Positions 17,659 through 24,567 of a stretch of 64,000 nt of DNA are shown here, piece after piece; the stretch's first letter is position 1, and every line of letters begins with the position of its first letter. The position numbers were made by a program, and so were the translations under genes. The notes under the pieces were generated by a model. The model did not search any database. It was given only the letters and a program-made list of their open reading frames with translations, and was not told the origin of the DNA. The stretch comes from Streptomyces profundus (GTDB lineage Bacteria; Actinomycetota; Actinomycetes; Streptomycetales; Streptomycetaceae). Location of the stretch: contig NZ_CP082362.1 in assembly GCF_020740535.1 (NCBI RefSeq), positions 4,710,501 through 4,774,500 on the forward strand, given 5' to 3'.

Positions 17659-20045
17659 ATCGCACCGTGACCGGCACGCCCGGGGCACGTCCGCTGACCC
17701 AGGTTCTGGCCAAGTCCAAGCCCGTCGAAGACCCCGAGCGGCTGACATCCCACTCCCTCACCGTCTACGAGACCGTCTCCCAGGTGGAGGCCCGGATCGG
17801 CCAGGCCGGGCTGCTGGCCGCGGAGCCGGACTTCTGGTCACGGGTGCGGCGCGCCGCGCTGCTTCACGACGCCGGCAAGATCGCGGAAGGCTTCCAGCGG
17901 CAGGTACGGCCCGGTGGGCCGCTCTGGGGCGAGCGGCACGAGGTGCTGTCACTGGCCTATGTCGATCTGTTGGCCACGGCCGGGCGCTGGCCGCATCACG
18001 ACCATCTGATGATCGCCACCCTGGTGGCCACCCACCACCGCCCACTGTTCTCCGGCGAGGCTCCGCGCGGCAAGCCCAGTCTCGACGCGCTGTACACCTC
18101 GGCCACCCGCTGGGACGAGGCGTTCACCCGCACCCCGGACCCCAACGGCGGATCCACCGTCCAGGTCCAGCGCGGCACCCATCGGGAGTCGCTGGCCTGG
18201 TTCGCCGGGATGCTCCACCTCGACCCGCCCGTTCCCTCGCCCGATGACCCGACGCTCGCCCAACGTGCTCGCCTCTCCCTGGCCAGGCTCCTCGTCGCCT
18301 GGGAACGGCCGGTCGCTCCCGAACGTGGCCTGCTCGCCGTCCTCGCCCAGGGTGCGGTGACCCTCGCCGACCGCGCCGGCTCGGCCCATGTCGCACTCCA
18401 GCCCCATCTGCCGCTGACCGCCGACTATCTGGCCCGCCTGCCCCACACCCCCTACCCCCACCAACGGCAGGCCGCCGCCAGCGAAGGTCATCTGCTGCTG
18501 GTCGCCCCCACCGGCAGCGGCAAAACCGAGGCCGGCCTGGCCTGGGCCGCCAGCCAACTCGCCCACCTGCCAGGACTACCCCGCGTGGTGTGGACACTGC
18601 CCTACCGCGCCTCCCTCAACGCCGCCCGACGACGCCTCACCGCCACGTTGACCCCGGCCCCGGGACAGCGACAGCCCGATATCGGCCTGTTGCACGGCAC
18701 CGTCGCCCACACCCTCCTCACCGAATCAACCCAGGACGACTGCGCCCCCACCCAGGCCCACGCCACCAAGGCACGCCAACAGGCGGGCGCCATGCGCCTG
18801 TTCGCCCAACGCCTGCGCGTCGCCACCCCCCACCAACTTCTCAACGGCGCCATCGCCGGACCGGCCTACTCCTCCGTCCTGCTGGAACAGGCCAACTCCC
18901 TCTTCGTCCTCGACGAACTCCACGCCTACGAACCGGAGACCTTCGGCCGGATCTGCGCCGCGATGCGCCTGTGGGAACGCCTCGGCAGCCGCACCGCCGT
19001 GCTCTCCGCCACCCTCGCCCCACCGATGATCGACATCGTCCGCGAGTCCCTCACCCAACCCGTCACCCTCCACCGCGCACCGCCAGGAACCAGCCCCGTC
19101 CGGCACCAACTCGCCCTGGACGACGAGCCCATCACCGCGTCTGCCGGCATCGACAGACTGCGCGGCTGGCTGACCGAAGGGCACAGTGTGCTGGTCATCG
19201 TCAACCGGGTCGCCAGCGCCCAGCACCTCTACGCGCTCCTGGCGGACGACGCCCGCAAGGCCCGCCCTGACGACCCCGACGCGGCCCTGCTCCTCCACTC
19301 CCGCTTCAGAAACCGCGACCGCGCCGCCATCGAGACCCGTCTGCTCAAGCGTCACCCCGAACGCGCAGTCGGCGAGCGGGCGGCGCGCGGCGGGCTCGTC
19401 GTCGCCACCCAGGCCGTCGAGGTCAGCCTCCAACTCGACTTCGACCGAGGCGCCGTCGAATGCGCCCCCATCGAAGCCGTCGCCCAACGCGCCGGCCGCG
19501 TCAATCGCCGCGGCCGACACCCGGACGGCGCGGTCGAGTTCCGCGTCCACCGCGCCGAGACCGAACGCCCCTACGCCAAGGGCGCCATGGACGCCTCCTG
19601 GCGCGCCTTGACCCGACACGTCGAGACCGGCTCGGCGGCCCTCAGCGAAGAGACCATCGACACCCTCCTCGCCGACGCCTACGACACCGCCTGGGGCCGT
19701 AGCTGGGCAGAGGAGGCCCGAAGGGCCCGCGACGAGTTCACCGAAACCTTTCTCACCTTCACCGACCCCTTCCACGACCGGGGCGAGTTCGCCCACCGGC
19801 TCAGCGAACAGTTCGACAGCGTCGAAGCCGTGCACGAGGACGACGCGCCCGAACTCCACACCCTCGTCAAGGGCCCCGACGGCGACCCGCTCCTCGCCTC
19901 CGGCCTGCTGATCCCCCTGCGCTACACCCAACTGCCCGCCTACCGCGCCCGATACGACCGAACCCTCCACGTCCACGTCATCGAGGGCCGCTACGACGAA
20001 ACCCTCGGCCTCATGCCGCCCGAGGAACCGGAGACCGTCCTGTGA
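17655..20045 (+). CDS. cas3: Cas3 nuclease-helicase (type I-B)
   Basis: Predicted 796-residue fusion of an N-terminal HD nuclease and a superfamily 2 helicase. HD residues are seen in LTSHSL, LLHDAGKIAEGF (about 69-80) and VATHHRPLF. The helicase has Walker A APTGSGKTEAG (about 283), the DELH box in LFVLDELHAYEP (about 418), SATLAP as motif III and QRAGRVNRRG as motif VI. All key residues appear present. It degrades target DNA after recruitment by Cascade. GTG 17655 overlaps the cas5 stop. It is distinct from the second Cas3 at 24.6 kb, whose HD domain is C-terminal. Confidence 0.95.
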   Translation: MNRTVTGTPGARPLTQVLAKSKPVEDPERLTSHSLTVYETVSQVEARIGQAGLLAAEPDFWSRVRRAALLHDAGKIAEGFQRQVRPGGPLWGERHEVLSLAYVDLLATAGRWPHHDHLMIATLVATHHRPLFSGEAPRGKPSLDALYTSATRWDEAFTRTPDPNGGSTVQVQRGTHRESLAWFAGMLHLDPPVPSPDDPTLAQRARLSLARLLVAWERPVAPERGLLAVLAQGAVTLADRAGSAHVALQPHLPLTADYLARLPHTPYPHQRQAAASEGHLLLVAPTGSGKTEAGLAWAASQLAHLPGLPRVVWTLPYRASLNAARRRLTATLTPAPGQRQPDIGLLHGTVAHTLLTESTQDDCAPTQAHATKARQQAGAMRLFAQRLRVATPHQLLNGAIAGPAYSSVLLEQANSLFVLDELHAYEPETFGRICAAMRLWERLGSRTAVLSATLAPPMIDIVRESLTQPVTLHRAPPGTSPVRHQLALDDEPITASAGIDRLRGWLTEGHSVLVIVNRVASAQHLYALLADDARKARPDDPDAALLLHSRFRNRDRAAIETRLLKRHPERAVGERAARGGLVVATQAVEVSLQLDFDRGAVECAPIEAVAQRAGRVNRRGRHPDGAVEFRVHRAETERPYAKGAMDASWRALTRHVETGSAALSEETIDTLLADAYDTAWGRSWAEEARRARDEFTETFLTFTDPFHDRGEFAHRLSEQFDSVEAVHEDDAPELHTLVKGPDGDPLLASGLLIPLRYTQLPAYRARYDRTLHVHVIEGRYDETLGLMPPEEPETVL

Positions 20046-20572
20046 ACCAACCCCCCTCACCGGACGAGGGCCCGGGTTCCGATGACGCCCCGCTCGGCGG
20101 CGTCCACCTCAAGTACCTCCACCACTGCCCCCGCCAACTCTGGCTCTACACCCACGGCTACCGCCCCGAACAGCGCAGCGACCTCGTCGCGTTCGGTGAA
20201 GTCATCGACGAGACCACCTTCACCCGCCGCCGCGACATCGACCTCGGCGAAGCGAAGATCGACTGGGTCACCGCCGGCGCCGTCATCCACGAGACCAAAT
20301 CCTCCCGCGCGCCAGCGCCCGCGCACGCCGCCCAGGTCCGCCACTACTGCCTCCTCCTGGAACGCCGGGGCGTCGCGGTGCGCGGCGGCGTCGTCCACTA
20401 CCCCCTCATCCGCCGCACCGTCGACGTCCCCTGGAACGACGAAGCCCGAGACCAGGCCCGCCAGGACGAGGCCCTCGCCCGTTCCGTCATCGCCGCCCCC
20501 ACCACCCCACCCCGCCTGCCCCGCCGCGAGTGCCGGGGCTGCTCCTACCTCGACTACTGCTGGGGAGACTGA
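20042..20572 (+). CDS. cas4: Cas4 adaptation nuclease
   Basis: Predicted 176-residue PD-(D/E)xK nuclease that trims prespacers and selects the PAM end. The Fe-S cysteines are visible as HHCPRQLW near the N-terminus and CRGCSYLDYC at the C-terminus. The nuclease core shows ALVRGE-like chemistry as GEVIDE, then ID and HETKSS (E-x-K, about 82-87), and a Gln motif in HAAQVRHYCLLLE. It overlaps cas3 (GTGA) and cas1 (TGATG). This is the only Cas4 in the window. Confidence 0.92.
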   Translation: MNQPPSPDEGPGSDDAPLGGVHLKYLHHCPRQLWLYTHGYRPEQRSDLVAFGEVIDETTFTRRRDIDLGEAKIDWVTAGAVIHETKSSRAPAPAHAAQVRHYCLLLERRGVAVRGGVVHYPLIRRTVDVPWNDEARDQARQDEALARSVIAAPTTPPRLPRRECRGCSYLDYCWGD

Positions 20573-21552
20573 TGCCCGCCGTTGGCCGCACCTACTGGCT
20601 GACCGAGCCCTGCCGCATTCGCCGCGAGGACGACAGCCTGCGCATCGAACGCCCCGACAACACGCCTGTGCGCATCCCCATCACCGACGTCCGCGACCTC
20701 ATCGCCTTCGACCACGTGGACATCAACACCTCCGCGCTGTCCATCCTCAGCCGCAACGGCGTCAGCCTCCATGTCCTGGACCACTACGGCAACCACGCGG
20801 GCCACTTCGCCCCCACCGACGCGATGTCCTCGGGCCCCGTCCTCCGCCGCCAGGTCGAACTCACCGCCGACCCCGACCTACGTGCCACCATCGGCCGCGC
20901 CCTGATCCTCGCCGCAGGCGAGAACCTCCGCTGGTCCCTGGACACCGACCACCTCGACCCCGCCCTCGCCACCCTCCGCGCCAAGCTCCCATCCTGTGAC
21001 GAACGGGACGCGATCATGGCCCAGGAAGGCAACTACCGCCGCACCGGCTGGGCCGTCCTCGACACCCAACTCCCGCCCTGGCTCCGCCTCAACGGCCGCA
21101 CCCGCCGCCCACCCACCAACGCCGGCAACGCCTTCATCAGCTACCTCAACACCCTCGTCTACGCCCGCGTCCTCACCGCCATCCGCAGCACGCCGCTCCA
21201 CCCCGCCATCGGCTTCCTCCACGCCGACACCGACCGCCGCCGCAACACCCTCGCCCTCGACCTCGCCGAACCATTCAAACCCCTCTTCGCCGAACGCCTC
21301 CTCAAACGCGCCGCCAGCCAGAAACACCTCAAACCGTCCGACTTCGAAACCGAGGTCGGCAGGGCATCTCTGAGCAAGAACGGCCGCAAGAAGGTCGCCG
21401 TCCTGATGCGCGAGGAACTCGACACCACCGTCTACCACCGCACGCTGAAACGAAAAGTCAGCTACGAGGAACTCATCCACCTCGAAGCCCTCAAAATCGT
21501 CCGCCTATGCCTCGAAGACAAGCCCTACAAGCCGTTCCGGCCCTGGTGGTGA
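20572..21552 (+). CDS. cas1: Cas1 integrase (type I-B), first catalytic Glu apparently absent
   Basis: Predicted 326-residue Cas1, the spacer integrase with Cas2. The core NAFISYLNTLVYARVLTAI is followed by the histidine segment AIGFLH and the acidic segment LALDLAEPFKP, giving H and D of the metal site. The helix that normally holds the first metal-binding Glu reads ARVLTAIRSTPL, with no Glu; I-B relatives as recalled carry LSEI here. ATG 20572 overlaps the cas4 stop. The rest of the protein looks intact, with normal length. It may be defective or use another residue. Confidence 0.92.
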   Translation: MPAVGRTYWLTEPCRIRREDDSLRIERPDNTPVRIPITDVRDLIAFDHVDINTSALSILSRNGVSLHVLDHYGNHAGHFAPTDAMSSGPVLRRQVELTADPDLRATIGRALILAAGENLRWSLDTDHLDPALATLRAKLPSCDERDAIMAQEGNYRRTGWAVLDTQLPPWLRLNGRTRRPPTNAGNAFISYLNTLVYARVLTAIRSTPLHPAIGFLHADTDRRRNTLALDLAEPFKPLFAERLLKRAASQKHLKPSDFETEVGRASLSKNGRKKVAVLMREELDTTVYHRTLKRKVSYEELIHLEALKIVRLCLEDKPYKPFRPWW

Positions 21553-21562
21553 GCGCGCCGCC

Positions 21563-21826
21563 ATGTACGTCATCCTCGTCTACGACACCGCAGTCGAACG
21601 CAACCCCAAAGTATTGAAGGCCTGCCGCAAGTACCTCCACTGGACCCAACGCAGCCACTTCCAAGGCGAACTCTCCACCGCCCAGTACCGCGCCCTGATG
21701 GCCACCCTCAACGCCACCATCGACCCCGAACACGACAGCATCGTCGCCTACACCACCCGCTCCCCAGAATCCGTCCAATCCACCACCCTCGGCCAAAACC
21801 TCGGCGGCCCAGGCGACATCCTGTAG
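21563..21826 (+). CDS. cas2: Cas2 adaptation protein
   Basis: Predicted 87-residue Cas2. It starts MYVILVYDTAVERNPKV, with the conserved Asp after the first beta-strand, and has the family's usual length. It forms the central dimer of the Cas1-Cas2 integrase. It starts 10 bases after cas1 and is the last gene of the operon. Array 2 begins 128 bases downstream and is transcribed toward it. Confidence 0.95.
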   Translation: MYVILVYDTAVERNPKVLKACRKYLHWTQRSHFQGELSTAQYRALMATLNATIDPEHDSIVAYTTRSPESVQSTTLGQNLGGPGDIL

Positions 21827-21953
21827 CTGCACACGTCCTCTAGCCGACGGTGACAAGGAGCGGCATCAACTGCGGGACGGGCCGGGGGAGGTGTGTCAAC
21901 CTCGGGGGGTGATGGGGACTGGCTGATCTGCCCGCCGCGGTGGAGCTGGTGCG

Positions 21954-22515
21954 GTTGCGAACCCTCCGGGGTTGATGAGGAACCTGCCCCTCCGTATGGC
22001 CCGCTACGGCCTTCCCCTCGCGTTGCGAACCCTCCGGGGTTGATGGGGACCCGGGGGCTAAGCCGGGCATTACCCCTCCCCTTAACGGGTTGCGAACCCT
22101 CTGGGGTTGATGAGGAACGCGTTGTCACGGGCCAGCTGCTGGCCGGTGTCGCGGATGTTGCGAACCCTCTGGGGTTGATGAGGAACCAGTCCATGACGGA
22201 ACACCGGCCCTGCCCGACACCAGTTGCGAACCCTCTGGGGTTGATGAGGAACGCAAGAAGCGCGCCAAGGGTGGGGACGGAGACCCGGGGTTGCGAACCC
22301 TCTGGGGTTGATGAGGAACCAGAACAACGCCCCTCTCAGTCCGGCCCGCCAGACGTGTTGCGAACCCTCTGGGGTTGATGAGGAACGCGAGCGGCACTTC
22401 ACCGCCTGGCTTGTGACCCGGCGTTGCGAACCCTCTGGGGTTGATGAGGAACCTGCGCAGCTGGTTGAGCAGCGGCAGGCGGTCCTGTTGCGAACCCTCT
22501 GGGGTTGATGAGGAA
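21954..22515 (-). CRISPR. Type I-B CRISPR array 2 (9 repeats)
   Basis: Nine 29-bp repeats start at 21954, 22022, 22089, 22157, 22223, 22290, 22357, 22423 and 22487, with spacers of 35-39 bases. The first two (left) have hairpin loop TCCG as in arrays 1 and 3. The seven nearer the leader have TCTG and end GAGGAA. The second repeat also has GATGGGGAC. The leader on the right means minus-strand transcription, opposite to the cas operon. Uniform leader-side repeats suggest the array grew recently. Confidence 0.97.
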
Positions 22516-22712
22516 CCCGAGTGTAAAGCCGCTGGTTGGGGGGTGGGGCTGGGTGTCGCGTGGGGGTGAAAGTGGAGCGGTCTGACGGTAGTGCAACGTT
22601 GCAGGTCAGAGGGGTGAGTGGGGCGCCGTGTAGGTGGTGGGGGAGTGGTCCGTGGGGTGTTGGGTTGATGGAGTCAGCCTAGCTCTGGTAGCAGGGCCGC
22701 ACCTGGGATGCT
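22516..22712 (-). promoter_or_regulatory. I-B CRISPR leader of array 2
   Basis: The sequence closely matches leader 1 over nearly 200 bases, starting CCGAGTGTAAAGCCGCTGGTTGG and including TGCAACGTTGCA at 22592-22603. Similarity stops abruptly near 22712, after ATGCTGACA. It should carry the minus-strand promoter for array 2. Confidence 0.88.
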
Positions 22713-23096
22713 GACAGGCTGTCTGGGAGTGCTGGGAGTGCTCGGTTGTGGGTGTGGTCCGAGGGGGCTGGGGTGGGGGTGGAGGGGGAGTGGTTCGGTC
22801 TTGGCGTCCGCGTACTGGGCGGAGCCTCCGCGTCGTCGCGTCGATGTCCCTCGGCGGTGCTCCCCACGGCTGTGTCTGGCGCCGGCCATCGCGGGGTGTC
22901 CACCTCCCGCTGTGGCGCGCCGGGGGCTGTCGGGTCGGCGGGGGCGGTAGGTGGGGAGGTCGCGGTGCGCGACGTCACCGGCCAGCCGGGTGTTCCGTTG
23001 AGGCCGTTCGGTCGTCCGGTGGGTGGGGAGATGGGCACGGAAGAGTGAACTCGTCCTGGGCCTGCGCGGCGGGTCTGTGATTCCCGGCACAGTAGG
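22713..23096. other. Non-coding spacer right of leader 2
   Basis: About 380 bases of G-rich sequence with no credible gene on either strand; long open frames here have shadow-type composition. It separates the I-B locus from a terminator and the tRNA fragment. Confidence 0.4.
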
Positions 23097-23134
23097 CCGG
23101 GCCGCCGACCGCGCCGAGGCGGCGGCCGGTTTTT
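23097..23134 (+). terminator. Rho-independent terminator
   Basis: CCGGGCCGCC (23097-23106) pairs with GGCGGCCGG (about 23121-23129) with one bulged G. The stem is followed by TTTTT. T-runs are rare in this genome, so this is one of the clearer terminators in the window. No gene directly upstream on the plus strand explains it. Confidence 0.6.
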
Positions 23135-23313
23135 CCGTGTGTTCACCGTGGGCAGCCGGAGCTCGTCACCACAAAACGGACACAACCGGCGCGAGGGGAG
23201 TGGAGAGGGGCGGGGAGCACCCCCGAGTGCCCGAGCCCGAGCCGCCTGCGGCTCGGGGCGAGCGCCCCCGCTCACCTGCGGGAACGCGCATAGACGGCGG
23301 CTCAAAAGAAAGC

Positions 23314-23360
23314 GCGCCCCCGGCAGGACTCGAACCTGCGGCCAAGTGCTTAGAAGGCAC
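23314..23360 (-). other. tRNA-Arg(TCT) 3' fragment, probable att site
   Basis: Read on the minus strand the segment gives an anticodon stem-loop with CTTCTAA (anticodon TCT), a variable region, the T-arm GCAGGTTCGAGTCCTGC and the acceptor end GGGGGCGC. The D-arm and the 5' acceptor strand are absent from the neighbouring 60 bases, so it is not a full tRNA. A tRNA 3' half of this kind is what integrative elements leave at att sites. It lies between the I-B and I-G systems. Confidence 0.65.
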
Positions 23361-23540
23361 CCGGGGTTGGGAGGCGAACGGCGCACTGACCTGCGCTTTG
23401 GCGGCCAGTGGCCTTGCTTGGCAGGGGATTTCGACGCACATTTGACGCGGGTCGCTGCTGACATGTGGCTGAACCATCTGCCTCCCCGCTCACGCCGAAG
23501 GTATCTTCGGGGGCGCACCGCCTGCCGTCCATGAACCCAG

Positions 23541-23669
23541 CTTCGGAACCGGAAGCATGCCAGGAATTCCCCGATCGCACCGAAGTAGAATGTCCGAAGT
23601 CTCCGCAATCAAGCACTCCGCCCGACGGCGTCACCCACCACGGCACGTAATCACCCCAGTTCGCAGGCC
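23541..23669 (+). promoter_or_regulatory. I-G CRISPR leader A
   Basis: The block 23541-23594 starts CTTCGGAACC and ends GATCGCACCGAAG...AATGTC. It recurs at 31813-31866 in front of the other I-G array. The ends CTTCGG and CCGAAG are inverted repeats. In both places exactly 75 bases separate the block from the first repeat, although the intervening sequence differs. It is probably an integration or transcription signal. Confidence 0.65.
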
Positions 23670-24366
23670 GTTGCACCCCCGCCCACCCGGGCGGCTCCAT
23701 TGAAGGTCGGCCAACGATCTGATGCAGCGTCGAGCGCGAGGCGCGGTTGCACCCCCGCCCACCCGGGCGGCTCCATTGAAGGCATGAGGGCGGTGACGGC
23801 CATGGTGTCGCCGGTGTCGTTGCACCCCCGCCCACCCGGGCGGCTCCATTGAAGGACGGTTCCGGTGGTGCCGTCGCGGTAGGCGATACCGTTGCACCCC
23901 CGCCCACCCGGGCGGCTCCATTGAAGGTGCCGAGGAGGCGCCGGAGGAGGCCAGGGCCTCGTTGTTGCACCCCCGCCCACCCGGGCGGCTCCATTGAAGG
24001 ACCAGGCGGTGCGGCTGGACGGTGCTGGGCATGTCGTTGCACCCCCGCCCACCCGGGCGGCTCCATTGAAGGTCGATCAGGTTGGGGTGCCGGATGCCGT
24101 CCCGGTCGTTGCACCCCCGCCCACCCGGGCGGCTCCATTGAAGGACGACGGTGTTTGCTCAGTGCCGGATGATCACCCGGGAGTTGCACCCCCGCCCACG
24201 CGGGGGGCTCCATTGAAGGGCCAGGTCCCGGCGCAGACGGTCCACCATCGACCGGCGTTGCACCCCGCCCACCGAGGCGGCCCCATTGAAGGTCGTTGCC
24301 GCTGATGTCGTCGGCCTCGGTGTGTACCCGTTGTACCCCTGCCCATGCGAACGGCTCCATTGACGG
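23670..24366 (+). CRISPR. Type I-G CRISPR array A (10 repeats)
   Basis: Ten 36-37-bp repeats start at 23670, 23746, 23819, 23891, 23964, 24036, 24108, 24183, 24257 and 24330, with spacers of 35-39 bases. The repeat begins GTTGCACCC, forms the hairpin CCGCCC-ACCC-GGGCGG and ends CTCCATTGAAGG. The first seven are identical and the last three are increasingly degenerate. So the leader is on the left and transcription is plus-strand, toward the I-G cas genes. The ATTGAAGG end is the expected crRNA 5' handle. Confidence 0.97.
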
Positions 24367-24567
24367 GGGGTGTCGCGGGGCGAGCCGCCGACGTTGTGGC
24401 GGTTGAATCGCTTCCGGAGCGGTGGCTGCCCTCCTCTCGCGCCATCGGTGCCATGGACGTATCCGCTGGTGGATGCCCTGTGCCCGCCGTCTGACGTTCC
24501 GTTGTCAGTGGTGGGTGGCAGGATGCTGCGCGTACTGGTTCCGTCACCGTGTGGTGGGGAGTGGGCT

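Noticed and set aside
21840..22600. Long minus-strand frames with repeated LINPRGFAT or SSTPEGSQ motifs
   Set aside because: These are translations of CRISPR repeats in different frames; the periodicity equals the repeat-spacer unit and no start or ribosome-binding site supports a protein.
23312..23400. A complete tRNA-Arg gene
   Set aside because: The 3' half is clear, but no D-arm and no matching 5' acceptor strand occur in the required distance; only a fragment was annotated.
23631..24360. Frames with repeated PPGWAGVQ or APPPTRAAPLK motifs
   Set aside because: They read through the I-G repeats of array A; the repeated peptide is the repeat itself.
24370..24567. Extending I-G Cas3 upstream to ATG 24370
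   Set aside because: That start lies next to the last decayed repeat, and the extra residues lack Cas3 similarity; GTG 24568 has a strong ribosome-binding site.
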